This document shows, in pieces, positions 34,883-43,918 of a stretch of 64,000 nt of DNA; position 1 is the stretch's first letter, and the number at the start of each line of letters is the position of its first letter. The DNA comes from Microbacterium lacus. GTDB taxonomy: Bacteria > Actinomycetota > Actinomycetes > Actinomycetales > Microbacteriaceae. The notes beneath the pieces are model-generated. The model made no database searches. It saw only the letters and a list, made by a program, of their open reading frames with translations, and was not told where the DNA came from. The translations under genes were made by a program, and so were the position numbers. The stretch spans positions 3,009,818-3,073,817 of the forward strand of contig NZ_BAAAPK010000001.1 of NCBI RefSeq assembly GCF_039531105.1, given 5' to 3'.

Positions 34883-36033
34883 GCGCGCGCCTCGGCGAGA
34901 CTGCGCTCGTCGATGACGTCGCGGACGATCCGTGCCTCGTGCTCGCTTGCGCCCTCGCCCTCGCGCACGTGGATGAGGAACGCATCGACGAGTTCGGCAT
35001 CGCTGCGCGCCGCGCGCACGCGACGGGAGTAGGTCAGGCCGTCGTCTGCGCGCCGACCCTCCGGCGTGTGCATCACCGTGGCGCAGAAGGGATACCGGGC
35101 CTGCAGACGCCGCATCGGATCGAGCTGGGGCGTCGCGTCGGTGTACTGCGCGCACACCCACGCCTGTTCGGAATCGGTGAAGCGCTCGTCGGTCAGGAGC
35201 TCATCGAGCGTGCCGCGGAGGGTCTTGAGGGACCGCGGCACGGGCAGGTCGAGCCAGGTCACGCTTGACAGCCCGTCGGCGTCGAGGTCGACCAGCCACG
35301 AGCCGCGCGGCTTGTCGCCCTCGCCGAAGCTGTAGTGCAGCGGCGCTCCGGCGTACCGCACCCGGTCGGAGAGCTGCTGGCGGCCGTGGATGTGGCCGAG
35401 CGCGACGTAGTCGGGCCCGTCGAAAGCGCTCAGCGCCACGACGTCCAGGCTCCCCTGCCGGATCTCGCGCTCGACGCCGGCGGTGGCCTCCACACCCGCG
35501 GCGAAGCAGTGTGCGATCGCGACCGAGCGCCCACCGCGGGCCTCGAGGTCGGCGCGGACGAGACCCATCGCGTGCGCGATCGTGGCGTGCTGCGAACGCA
35601 GCCCGGCGTCCGGCCACAGATGCCGCACGAGCGCAGGCTCGAGGAACGGGATGCCGTAGAAGTGCACGGGGCCGTGCGCGTCGGCGATCGTGATCGGGAT
35701 GCCGACCGTGAGCGGATCGGTCACGACATGGATCCCGTCCCGCAGCAGTGCCGCCTGGAAGCCGAGTCGCGCGGCGGAGTCGTGGTTTCCACTCGTCACG
35801 ATGATCTGGGCGCCGGAGGCGGACAGGGCGGCGAGGGTGTCGGTGAGCAGGGAGTAGCACGCGGCCGCGGGCGCGGCGGAGTCGAACACGTCGCCGGCGA
35901 CGATGACGACGTCGACGTCGTTCTCGCGCACCTGATCGGCGAGGCGCTCGAGCACACCGCGCAGCGCGTCGAGCGTGGAGTGTCCGTGGAAGGACCGCCC
36001 GATGTGCCAGTCGGAGGTGTGCAGGATCCGCAT
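34879..36033 (-). CDS. sbcD: Exonuclease subunit SbcD (Mre11-like)
   Basis: 384-residue metallophosphoesterase with the phosphodiesterase motifs HTSDWHIG (residues 5-12), VAGDVFD, TSGNHDS and ALGHIHGRQ that bind two Mn2+ ions. It is the nuclease partner of SbcC. The ATG at 36033 follows TAGCGT by exactly 6 nt; the in-frame GTG six bases earlier would abut the -10 box, so it was rejected. Confidence 0.95.
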   Translation of the reverse strand: MRILHTSDWHIGRSFHGHSTLDALRGVLERLADQVRENDVDVVIVAGDVFDSAAPAAACYSLLTDTLAALSASGAQIIVTSGNHDSAARLGFQAALLRDGIHVVTDPLTVGIPITIADAHGPVHFYGIPFLEPALVRHLWPDAGLRSQHATIAHAMGLVRADLEARGGRSVAIAHCFAAGVEATAGVEREIRQGSLDVVALSAFDGPDYVALGHIHGRQQLSDRVRYAGAPLHYSFGEGDKPRGSWLVDLDADGLSSVTWLDLPVPRSLKTLRGTLDELLTDERFTDSEQAWVCAQYTDATPQLDPMRRLQARYPFCATVMHTPEGRRADDGLTYSRRVRAARSDAELVDAFLIHVREGEGASEHEARIVRDVIDERSLAEARA

Positions 36034-36088
36034 GCTCACACGCTACGGCGGCCCGCCGACATCGCCGCCGAGGCGAGCGGGCTTTCGC

Positions 36089-37579
36089 TCAGCCGACCTT
36101 CTGCTTCTTCTTGCGCCGCGAGCCGAGGTCGATGACCGAGATCGAGAACGCGAGGGCGACGAAGATCGCGACGGCGATCATCCCGTACGCGTAGGCGTCG
36201 TGATAGACGACGATGTCCGGTGCGTCTCCGCCGGCCTCGCGGTAGATCGTGGCGTAGAAGAGCGACAGGGCCACAGCCGTGCCGACGGCGGTGCCGATGC
36301 GCTGGCCGAGCTGTCCGATCGAGCCGGCCACCCCGCCCTGCTTGACCGGGATGTCGGCGAGGGTCAGCGTCTGGTTGGGCGAGATCACGAGTCCGCCGCC
36401 GATGCCGCCGACCACCATGACGCCGGCCATGACCCACGCGACGGCATCCGCGGGGACGAACAGCGCCGCGGCGGCGAGCCCGACCACGCACAGGAGCACC
36501 GCCGAAAGGCCCCAGACGACCACCGGTCGCCCGTACTTCCCGACGAGGTTGCCGCCGATCCAGGAGAACACCGCGCTCGCGAGAGCGAACCCGATCGAGA
36601 CCATGCCCGCGTACACCGGCTCGAGTCCGACGCCGGTCTGCAGGAAGAGGGTCGTGAGCAGGAACAGAGCGGGAAGCGCGGTGAAGTACGCGGCGATCAG
36701 CAGGGTGCCGTTGCGGAAGGAGGACACCCGGAACAGCGCGAACCGGATGAGCGGCTGGTTGCCGTTGCGTTCGTAGCGGCGCTCCCACGCGACGAACGCG
36801 CCGGCGAAGAGCACGAACGCGACCAGGAGCCACCACCGACGCGGGTCGTCGTCCGGCGACCCGGTCGTGAAGAGGAACGGCCACATCAGCGAGAGCACGG
36901 CGAGGCCGAAGAGCACGACGCCGAACGCGTCGAACGAGAGCGCCTTGCCCGTCTTCAACCGCGTGCGCGGCAGCACCCAGATCGCGAGCCCGATCGCGAT
37001 GAGCCCGAGCGGCACGTTCATCCAGAAGATGAGGCGCCAGCCGTCCGTCGCCCCGCCGACCAGGATGAGGAGTCCACCCAGTGTCGGCCCGAACGCCGTC
37101 GCGATGCCGATCGTGGCGCCGAACAGGCCGAACGCCCGTCCGCGCTCTTTGCCCTGGAAGAGCTGCTGGATGAGCCCCAGGACCTGGGGCATCTGGATGC
37201 CGGCCGCCACGCCCTGCAGCAGCCGGGCGATCATGAGCATCACCGGGCTCACCGCGATCGCGCACAGCAGGCTCGTGACGGTGAACAGCGACAGGCCGAC
37301 GATGAACAGCGCGCGCCGGGACCGCTGATCGCCGAGCCGGCCCATCGGCACGAGCACGAGCCCGAACGTGAGCACGTATCCGGAGACGATGAGCTGCAGC
37401 TCGGTCGACCCGGCGCCGAGCGCCTCTTCGATCGACGGCAGCGCGACGTTCACCTTCGACAGGTCGAGGATCGTGATCGCGGCGACGGCGACGCACACCC
37501 AGAAGGCCCGCCACCGCTGGGGGGCGCTCAGGGTGATCGTCCCGGTGGGGGCGGCGGTGCGCGAGGCGGTATCGGACAT
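36089..37579 (-). CDS. MFS drug-efflux-type transporter (DHA2, 14 helices)
   Basis: 496 residues with about 14 transmembrane segments. Motif A variant MGRLGDQRSRR lies after helix 2, and the antiporter region in helix 5 reads GIATAFGPTLGGLL. This subfamily exports lipophilic drugs or metabolites in exchange for protons. The C terminus is a basic cluster (RRKKKQK). The ATG follows TAGCGT by 7 nt. No regulator adjoins, so the substrate is open. Confidence 0.9.
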   Translation of the reverse strand: MSDTASRTAAPTGTITLSAPQRWRAFWVCVAVAAITILDLSKVNVALPSIEEALGAGSTELQLIVSGYVLTFGLVLVPMGRLGDQRSRRALFIVGLSLFTVTSLLCAIAVSPVMLMIARLLQGVAAGIQMPQVLGLIQQLFQGKERGRAFGLFGATIGIATAFGPTLGGLLILVGGATDGWRLIFWMNVPLGLIAIGLAIWVLPRTRLKTGKALSFDAFGVVLFGLAVLSLMWPFLFTTGSPDDDPRRWWLLVAFVLFAGAFVAWERRYERNGNQPLIRFALFRVSSFRNGTLLIAAYFTALPALFLLTTLFLQTGVGLEPVYAGMVSIGFALASAVFSWIGGNLVGKYGRPVVVWGLSAVLLCVVGLAAAALFVPADAVAWVMAGVMVVGGIGGGLVISPNQTLTLADIPVKQGGVAGSIGQLGQRIGTAVGTAVALSLFYATIYREAGGDAPDIVVYHDAYAYGMIAVAIFVALAFSISVIDLGSRRKKKQKVG

Positions 37580-37642
37580 CGCGTCCACGCTAGTCGTGCG
37601 GGCGGGTCCGGGGGTCGCCCGGGATGCGGTTAGCCTCAACGG

Positions 37643-38383
37643 GTGAGCGCGATCGCCTCCTTCAGCCATGCGGGCGCGACCCTCGTCGCCGAGACCCGCG
37701 GTGCCGCCGACGCGCAGAGCACGTTCCTGCTGGTGCACGGGATCGGGATGGGCCGCACGATCTTCGCCGACCTGTCCGATCATCTGGTCGCTGCCGGCGG
37801 CGGCACGATCGCCGTCGACCTGCCCGGGTACGGCGAGGCACCCGAGCCGGTCCGCGTCCTGACGATGGAGCGGACGGCCGACCTTCTCGCCGCCTTGCTG
37901 CGCGATCGCCGCAGCGCGCCGGTCGTCGTGGTGGGGCATTCGATGGGCAGCCAGATCGCCGTCGAACTCGCGGCGCGGCATCCGCAGCTCGTCGACCGCG
38001 TCGTCCTGATCGGGCCCACGGTGAACCGGCGGGAGCGGACGGCGTGGCAGCAGATCCTCCGGCTCGTCCAGGACATCGCGATCGAGAGTCCGCGGGTGAT
38101 TGCGATCGGAGCCCGGGAGTACCTGCGGGCAGGACCGAATCTGCGCGGCAAGTTCCGCGCGATGCTCGCGCATCGACCGGAAGCCGTCTACCCGCGCGTC
38201 ACGGCGCCGACGCTCGTCATCCGCGGCGAGTCGGATCGCGTCTGCCCGCCGGCATGGTGCCGATTCGTCGTCGCGGCCCTGCCCGACTCCTCGGCGACCG
38301 AGATCGCCGGGCACGGCCACGAGACGATGATCCGGGATGCCGCGGCCTCGGCCGCCGCCATCCGACGGTTCCTTCGGGGCTGA
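37643..38383 (+). CDS. Alpha/beta hydrolase
   Basis: 246 residues with oxyanion segment LVHGIGMGRT, nucleophile elbow VGHSMGSQ (Ser near residue 100), an acid in RGESDRVCPPAW and the catalytic histidine in GHGHETM. The substrate is unknown. The GTG start follows TAGCCT by 6 nt (leaderless type), divergent from the MFS gene with a 63-bp gap. Confidence 0.88.
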   Translation: MSAIASFSHAGATLVAETRGAADAQSTFLLVHGIGMGRTIFADLSDHLVAAGGGTIAVDLPGYGEAPEPVRVLTMERTADLLAALLRDRRSAPVVVVGHSMGSQIAVELAARHPQLVDRVVLIGPTVNRRERTAWQQILRLVQDIAIESPRVIAIGAREYLRAGPNLRGKFRAMLAHRPEAVYPRVTAPTLVIRGESDRVCPPAWCRFVVAALPDSSATEIAGHGHETMIRDAAASAAAIRRFLRG

Positions 38384-38384
38384 C

Positions 38385-38705
38385 TCAGACCCCGTCGCCA
38401 CCGCTCGGGTGCGCGCGGCGCGCCCATGTGGTGACCTCGTCGTCGCTGAGCTCGATCTGCGCGTCGGACAGCCGCTGACGGATGACCTCCGCATATCGGT
38501 CGTGCGACTCGTCCCCCAGATCGACGCGGGTCTGCGCGGCGATCCCCTGGAGCTTGTCCTCGGTGCTGGCGTCGTTCTGCTCGAGCACGGGCTCGTTCTG
38601 CACGGGCTGCCCGTTCCCGTCGACCTGCGCGCGCTTGTCGTCGGAATCGTGGACCGCCCCGCCGACGGAGTCCGCTGCGGAGGCGCCACTCTGTGCGTCG
38701 CTCAT
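38385..38705 (-). CDS. Hypothetical acidic protein
   Basis: 106 residues, rich in Asp, Gln and Ser, with an extended N-terminal half and a possible helical part near the end (DRYAEVIRQRLSDAQIELSDDEV). No family is recognised. The ATG overlaps the stop of the next upstream acidic gene (ATGA), so the two are coupled and both are probably real. Confidence 0.6.
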   Translation of the reverse strand: MSDAQSGASAADSVGGAVHDSDDKRAQVDGNGQPVQNEPVLEQNDASTEDKLQGIAAQTRVDLGDESHDRYAEVIRQRLSDAQIELSDDEVTTWARRAHPSGGDGV

Positions 38706-38863
38706 TCGTCTTCACCCTTCTTCAGGTCATCATCGGTGATCAGGTCGGGGTCGGCGTTCTGGCCGGGCTGATCGCTCTCGACATCATCCCCCGTATCGGC
38801 GGTGGCGTCCGTTCCGTTCGGGGTGTTCGGCGGCAGGCCCGTGGATGAGGCGTCCGTGCTCAT
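38702..38863 (-). CDS. Hypothetical small acidic protein
   Basis: 53 residues, low-complexity Asp/Gly/Pro/Thr with no predicted structure. The ATG at 38863 has GGAGA 4 nt upstream. It is coupled to the following acidic gene. Function unknown. Confidence 0.5.
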   Translation of the reverse strand: MSTDASSTGLPPNTPNGTDATADTGDDVESDQPGQNADPDLITDDDLKKGEDE

Positions 38864-38942
38864 GGTGTCTCCAATCGACTCCCCCACACTCGCGCACCGC
38901 GCCCGCCCGCCCCTAGGGGTTGACGGCGGATCGCGCCGAGGT

Positions 38943-39374
38943 CTACGCCGGACGCGACGCGGCGGAGGCGGCTCGGTCGCGCGAGACGGCTTCGCCGATC
39001 ATCTGCCCGCCGCTGGTCAGCAGCGCCCGCCGCCACGGCAGAGTGCCTTCGATCTCGATCTGGATCGACATCGACAGGATCGTCCGAATCAGCACGATGA
39101 CCCCGAGGATGAGGGCGTCCTCCATCGACGGCTTCGAGGTGATCGTCCGGATGAGGTCGGCGGCCACGAGCACTTCGAGCCCGAGGAGGATGGCCGACCC
39201 CAGCGTCGTGCGCAGGACCGAGAACGCCGCCGAACCGCCCTCTCCCCGGCGCAGTGACCGCCAGCCGAGCACGACGGCGATCACGAACCCGATGACCATC
39301 GCGAGCGCGCCGATCGCCTCGAAGCCGAGGGCGATCGCGGTGAAGACGGTCTCGATGTCCACGTCGGCCAGCAT
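38943..39374 (-). CDS. DUF1622 membrane protein
   Basis: 143 residues with three to four transmembrane helices (about 12-37, 55-78, 86-105). The pattern LRTTLGSAILLGLEVLVAADLIRT and the LGVIVLIRTILS segment, with conserved arginines inside helices, match DUF1622 as I know it. Function unknown. It lies between the acidic protein pair and a GNAT gene, with no overlap. Confidence 0.8.
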   Translation of the reverse strand: MLADVDIETVFTAIALGFEAIGALAMVIGFVIAVVLGWRSLRRGEGGSAAFSVLRTTLGSAILLGLEVLVAADLIRTITSKPSMEDALILGVIVLIRTILSMSIQIEIEGTLPWRRALLTSGGQMIGEAVSRDRAASAASRPA

Positions 39375-39393
39375 ATGGCCCGGTACCCGCTGA

Positions 39394-39702
39394 CTACGCG
39401 CGGGCGCGCTGCTGCAGGATGCCGGCGCGTTCGGGGTGCGCGGCGAACCAGTCGGCGACGTACCAGCACACCGGGATGACCTGACGGTCCCCCTGCTTCT
39501 CGAGGTCGGCCACCGCGCGGTCGACGACCTCCCCGGCGTACCCGTGACCCCGGAACGTGGGCACCGTGTACGCGCGGGTCATCGCGACGGTGCGACCGTC
39601 ATCGCGGTAGTCCAGCACACTCACCAGGTCGTCACCGCGGTGCAGGGTGTAGCGCGAGGCGTCCGCCTCTCGGGTGAAGGTCAGCGCTGTCGAGGAACTC
39701 AC
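39394..39702 (-). CDS. YjdJ-type GNAT N-acetyltransferase
   Basis: 102-residue short acetyltransferase with the acetyl-CoA segment VPTFRGHGYAGEVV near residue 50 and a final VCWYVADWFAAHPE. This matches the small GNAT (YjdJ/NATD1) family, which lacks a defined substrate. The GTG start follows TACCCT by 6 nt. Confidence 0.85.
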   Translation of the reverse strand: MSSSTALTFTREADASRYTLHRGDDLVSVLDYRDDGRTVAMTRAYTVPTFRGHGYAGEVVDRAVADLEKQGDRQVIPVCWYVADWFAAHPERAGILQQRARA

Positions 39703-39719
39703 CCTGACAGGGTACGTCC

Positions 39720-39747
39720 GCCCGGCTCGGCGATGGCCGAGCCGGGC
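39720..39747 (-). terminator. Terminator of the alpha-xyloside operon
   Basis: Perfect 12-bp GC stem (39720-39731 / 39736-39747) with a 4-base loop, downstream of the GH31 stop on the minus strand and just upstream of the GNAT promoter. There is no T-run, as is common in high-GC actinobacteria. Confidence 0.65.
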
Positions 39748-39772
39748 TGTGCGATTCCCGGGAGCGCAGATC

Positions 39773-41995
39773 TCAGCCGGTCACCTCCGACCGGTTCACC
39801 CGGAAGGTCTCCGCACGGCCGTCCGGCGCCGTCACGACGACCTCGGCCGTGCCCGCCCCGCCCGCGAAGACCCGGAGGCGCAGGCCCTCGAGGTAGTCGT
39901 AGTCCGGGCGGTCGGTGCGCGCGCCCCACGGGATCACGGCGCCCGGCCGGACGTACAGCGGGAGCGAGAGGAAGTCGTGCCGTTCGCGCCGCCAGCGTCC
40001 CCCCTCGACCTGCTCGCCGGTCAGCAGATGCGTCCAGGTGCCGTCCGGAAGGTAGAAGTCCACGTCCCCCGACGCACTGAAGACCGGCGCGACGAGGATG
40101 TCCGCGCCGAGCATGTACTGCCGGTCGAGGTAGCCGACGGCGGGGTCGTCCGGGAACTCGAGCGCCATCGGTCGCAGGAGCGGCGTGCCGAGGGATGCCG
40201 CCTCCAGGGAGGCCGCGTAGAGGTAGGGCATGAGCTGCATCTTCAGATGCGTGAAGACGCGCGTGACCTCGACGGCCTCCTCGTCGAACGCCCACGGCAC
40301 GCGGTACGAGCCCGAACCATGGAACCGACTGTGCGAGCCCAGCAGCCCGAACGCCGTCCAGCGCTTGAAGACGTCGGCATCCGGAGTGCCCTCGAAGCCC
40401 CCGATGTCGTGGCTCCAGTACGCGAATCCGCTGAGGGCCAGGGAGAGACCGCCGCGGAGCGTCTCGGCCATCGAGGCGAACGTCGAGGTCGAATCACCTC
40501 CCCAGTGCACCGGCATGCTCTGGCCGCCGGCCGTCGCCGAGCGGGCGAACAGGACGGCCTCGCCCTCGCCCTTGGCGTCGACGAGCACGTCGTGGACCGC
40601 CTTGTTGTAGAGCTGTGTGTAGAGGTTGTGCATGCGCGACGGGTCGGATCCGTCGAAGTAGTCCACCTCGAGCGGGATCCGCTCGCCGAAGTCGGTCTTG
40701 AAGCAGTCCACGCCCTGGTCGATCAGCGCGCGGAGCTTGCCCTGGTACCAGGCGGTCGCATCCGGGTTCGTGAAGTCGACCAGGCCCATGCCGGCCTGCC
40801 AGAGATCCCACTGCCACACCGAGCCGTCGGGGCGCTTCACGAGATAGCCGGATGCCGCCGCCTCGGCGAACAGCGGCGATCGCTGCGCGATGTACGGGTT
40901 GATCCACACGCACACGCGCAGATCCTTCTCGTGCAGGCGGGCGAGCATGCCGTCGGGGTCCGGGAAGACCCGCGGATCCCACTCGAAGTCGCACCAGTTG
41001 AACTCGCGCATCCAGAAGCAGTCGAAGTGGAAGACCGACACCGGCAGCTCGCGCCGGGCCATCTCGTCCACGAACGACGTGACGGTCGCTTCGTCGTAGT
41101 CGGTCGTGAAGGACGTCGACAGCCACAGTCCGTACGACCACGCGGGCACGATCGGGGGGCGACCGGTCAGCGCGGTGTAGCGCTCGAGGACGTCCTTGGG
41201 CGTCGGGCCCGCGATCACGAAGTATTCGAGCACTTCGCCGGGCACCGAGAACTGCACGCGCTCGACCGCCTCCGACCCGATCTCGTACGAGACGTGACCC
41301 GGATCGTTCACCAGCACGCCGTAGCCGCGGCTGGAGAGGTGGAACGGCACGTTCTTGTACGCCTGCTCGCTCGAGGTGCCGCCGTCGGCGTTCCACACCT
41401 CGACGGTCTGCCCGTTCTTCACGAGCGGTCCGAAGCGCTCCCCCAGCCCGTAGATGAGCTCGCCCACGCCGAGATCCAGCTGCTCGTGCACGAACACGCG
41501 CTCGACCGGAGCGGCCGCGCCGGCGCGCGCGTTGCCCACGATTCCGCGGTCGACCTGGGCGCCGGCATCCAGCGAGATGTAGCCCTGCGAGCGCCCGCCG
41601 CTGCCGGTGACGCGCTGCCCGTCGATCTCGAAGGAGAGGTCCCACGGCGCACCGGGGGCGATCCGCGCCGTGAGGCGCCCGGTCTGCAGCACGCCGCCGT
41701 CCTCGGTCACGGATGCCGAGCCGACGCCGCCGTCGACCGCGCCGGGCAGATCGAAGCCGCCGTGCCACGCGCCGCCCGTGTGATGCGCGATCCGCACCCG
41801 CACGATCCCCTCCAGGGGCGAGGACAGTGTGACGGTGAGGGTCGGCCGGTTCAGCACGTCGCCGCGCGACGCGATCACCTTGGTCGGTGCCGTGACCACG
41901 AGCGCGGCATCCTGCCGATCGATGTCGTACGCCTCCTGGGCGTACAGCGCGGTGACGCCGGGTCGCAGCTGCCAGAACCCGTCGGTGAACTTCAT
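39773..41995 (-). CDS. GH31 alpha-xylosidase
   Basis: 740 residues of the YicI-like glycoside hydrolase 31 group. The catalytic nucleophile is in CFKTDFGERIP near residue 435 (the KTDFGE motif separates alpha-xylosidases from most alpha-glucosidases). The acid/base is in HWGGDSTS near residue 499. N-terminal beta-sandwich and C-terminal beta domains flank the barrel, and there is no signal peptide, so it acts in the cytosol on imported xylosides such as isoprimeverose. The ATG overlaps the permease stop (TAATG). Confidence 0.93.
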   Translation of the reverse strand: MKFTDGFWQLRPGVTALYAQEAYDIDRQDAALVVTAPTKVIASRGDVLNRPTLTVTLSSPLEGIVRVRIAHHTGGAWHGGFDLPGAVDGGVGSASVTEDGGVLQTGRLTARIAPGAPWDLSFEIDGQRVTGSGGRSQGYISLDAGAQVDRGIVGNARAGAAAPVERVFVHEQLDLGVGELIYGLGERFGPLVKNGQTVEVWNADGGTSSEQAYKNVPFHLSSRGYGVLVNDPGHVSYEIGSEAVERVQFSVPGEVLEYFVIAGPTPKDVLERYTALTGRPPIVPAWSYGLWLSTSFTTDYDEATVTSFVDEMARRELPVSVFHFDCFWMREFNWCDFEWDPRVFPDPDGMLARLHEKDLRVCVWINPYIAQRSPLFAEAAASGYLVKRPDGSVWQWDLWQAGMGLVDFTNPDATAWYQGKLRALIDQGVDCFKTDFGERIPLEVDYFDGSDPSRMHNLYTQLYNKAVHDVLVDAKGEGEAVLFARSATAGGQSMPVHWGGDSTSTFASMAETLRGGLSLALSGFAYWSHDIGGFEGTPDADVFKRWTAFGLLGSHSRFHGSGSYRVPWAFDEEAVEVTRVFTHLKMQLMPYLYAASLEAASLGTPLLRPMALEFPDDPAVGYLDRQYMLGADILVAPVFSASGDVDFYLPDGTWTHLLTGEQVEGGRWRRERHDFLSLPLYVRPGAVIPWGARTDRPDYDYLEGLRLRVFAGGAGTAEVVVTAPDGRAETFRVNRSEVTG

Positions 41996-42900
41996 TACTT
42001 GACTGCTCCTGAGGTGATGCCCCTGGTGAGGGTGCGCTGGAAGATGAGGAAGAAGATGAGCGTGGGGATGATGCCGAGAAGTGCCGACGCGCTCGTCGTC
42101 GTGACGTCCATGAGGCGGTCGCCCTGCAGCACGCTGATGGCGACAGGAACCGTCTGGTTGGCGTTGGAGGCGAGGAACGTGAGCGGGATGAGGAACTCGT
42201 TCCACGTCCAGATGAAGAAGAAGATGAGCAGCACCGACAGGGTCGGGCGGCTGATCGGGAAGACGACCCGCCAGAGGATCTGCCAGCGGCCGGCGCCGTC
42301 GAGCGAGGCCGCCTCCAGGATCTCCTTCGGGAACGTGCCGTAGACGCTGGAGAGCAGGTAGGTGCCGAAGGCCGCCTGGATCACAGTGAAGACGATGATC
42401 ACCGACCACACGTTGTCGTAGAGACCCACCTCTTTGAACATGTAGTACAGCGGGTACAGCAGGGCTTCCTGCGGCAGCAGGTTCGCCAGGAGGAAGAGCA
42501 GCACGATCCACGAGCGGCCCTTGACCCGGCCGATGCCGATCGCGAACGCGTTCAGCATCGAGATCAGGACGGCGAGCACGGCGACGACGCCCGAGATGAA
42601 GATCGAGTTCCAGACCTTCTCGGGGAAGTTCACCCGCTCCCAGAACTTCACGATGCCCGAGAAGTCCAGCGACTCCGGCAGCGCGAGCGGGCCGGAGGTC
42701 GCGTAGTCGATCGGGGACTTGAACGAGTTCACGAGCACGAGGTAGAACGGCGCGATCACCGCGAGCGCGCCCACGATCACGAGGGCCAGCAGCAGCCAGT
42801 CGATGCTGCGCTTCTTCGTCATCCCGCCGCGCCCGCGCGACGGCCGCGGAGTCTTGGCCGACGTGGCCGGGGTGGTGGTCAGAACGGTTCCGACGGCCAT
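41995..42900 (-). CDS. Sugar ABC transporter permease, MalG type
   Basis: 301 residues, six helices after an N-terminal basic tail. The EAA loop EAASLDGAGRWQILWRVVFP near residue 200 contacts the ATPase. With its partner permease and binding protein it forms a CUT1-class oligosaccharide importer; no ATPase gene is in this operon, so a shared MsiK-like ATPase is expected elsewhere. Start and stop overlap both neighbours (TGATG and TAATG). Confidence 0.93.
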   Translation of the reverse strand: MAVGTVLTTTPATSAKTPRPSRGRGGMTKKRSIDWLLLALVIVGALAVIAPFYLVLVNSFKSPIDYATSGPLALPESLDFSGIVKFWERVNFPEKVWNSIFISGVVAVLAVLISMLNAFAIGIGRVKGRSWIVLLFLLANLLPQEALLYPLYYMFKEVGLYDNVWSVIIVFTVIQAAFGTYLLSSVYGTFPKEILEAASLDGAGRWQILWRVVFPISRPTLSVLLIFFFIWTWNEFLIPLTFLASNANQTVPVAISVLQGDRLMDVTTTSASALLGIIPTLIFFLIFQRTLTRGITSGAVK

Positions 42901-43862
42901 CACAGTCCCGCCCTTTCCTTGAGCTCGATCGAGTTCTGCACCCGGATGAACACGATCGAGACGATCACGACGACGATCGTGAGCACCGTCGCGATCGTCG
43001 CGCCGTAGCCGACGTTGCGCTTGGTGAAGAACTCCGTGTACGCGTAGTACGCCGGCACGAGGGTCGCCCCGGCGGGACCGCCGCGGGTGATGACATAGAC
43101 GGGTCCGAAGACCTTGAGCGCGGCGATCGTGCAGGTCAGGGTGACGACGAAGATCTCCGGGCGGATGATGCTCATCGTGATGGCCGAGAACCGCTGGAAC
43201 CAGTTGGCTCCGTCGAGCTCCGCGGCCTCGTACAGCTCCGGGTCGACGCGCTGCAGGGCGGCCATGAAGACCACGATCGGGTAGCCCAGCTGCACCCAGA
43301 TCAGCACGACCATGAGCACGATGAGGGCGGACGGCATCTGCCCGAGCCAGTCCACGGGCGGGATGCCGAAGAATCCGAGGATCTGGTTGAGAGCGCCGTC
43401 CGCGCCCGGGCGGACGATCCAGCCCACGACGATGCCGGCAATGGCGACCGGGAGGATCTGCGGCAGGTAGTACGTGGCCCGCAAGAAGCTGCCGACCTTG
43501 CCGCCGAACTTGCGACCCACGACGTCGAACAGCAGCGCCGCGACGATGAGCCCCACGATCGTGGGGACGACCACCATCGCGATGACCATCCAGACCGAGT
43601 TGGTGAATGAGGTCCAGAAGTCGTCGTCCGTGAGGAGCTTCTGCCAGTTCTCCAACCCGATGAACTCGGGCGTGCGCACGCCCTTCCACTTCGTGAAGGT
43701 GAGGTAGACGTTCCAGATGAGCGGGACGATCACGATCACGATCAACAGCGCGAAGCCGGGCAGCAGGTACATCCAGTACGCGCCGGTTCCCCCCTTGCGC
43801 TGGGGAATGGACGGCTGCTCGGGTGGCAGCTTCACGCGGCCCGAGCGGGTGGCAACAGACAT
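42900..43862 (-). CDS. Sugar ABC transporter permease, MalF type
   Basis: 320 residues, six helices, with the EAA loop EAAELDGANWFQRFSAITM near residue 217. The periplasmic P2 loop of enteric MalF is absent, as usual in Gram-positives. The ATG at 43862 has TGGAG 6 nt upstream. Coupled to the next permease by TGATG. Confidence 0.93.
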   Translation of the reverse strand: MSVATRSGRVKLPPEQPSIPQRKGGTGAYWMYLLPGFALLIVIVIVPLIWNVYLTFTKWKGVRTPEFIGLENWQKLLTDDDFWTSFTNSVWMVIAMVVVPTIVGLIVAALLFDVVGRKFGGKVGSFLRATYYLPQILPVAIAGIVVGWIVRPGADGALNQILGFFGIPPVDWLGQMPSALIVLMVVLIWVQLGYPIVVFMAALQRVDPELYEAAELDGANWFQRFSAITMSIIRPEIFVVTLTCTIAALKVFGPVYVITRGGPAGATLVPAYYAYTEFFTKRNVGYGATIATVLTIVVVIVSIVFIRVQNSIELKERAGL

Positions 43863-43879
43863 GGTCAACTCCAGGACGG

Positions 43880-43913
43880 GGTGGGGCGGCATCCGGAAGG
43901 ACACCGCCCCACC
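43880..43913 (-). promoter_or_regulatory. Intercistronic hairpin after the binding-protein gene
   Basis: GGTGGGGCGG (43880-43889) pairs with CCGCCCCACC (43904-43913), extended by a partly paired inner section. It lies between the solute-binding-protein stop and the first permease start, a place where hairpins often stabilise the binding-protein mRNA and lower permease expression. Confidence 0.6.
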
Positions 43914-43918
43914 GCGGA

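Noticed and set aside
36034-36039. GTG start for sbcD two codons upstream
   Set aside because: It would abut the TAGCGT -10 box directly; the ATG at 36033 has the usual 6-nt gap.
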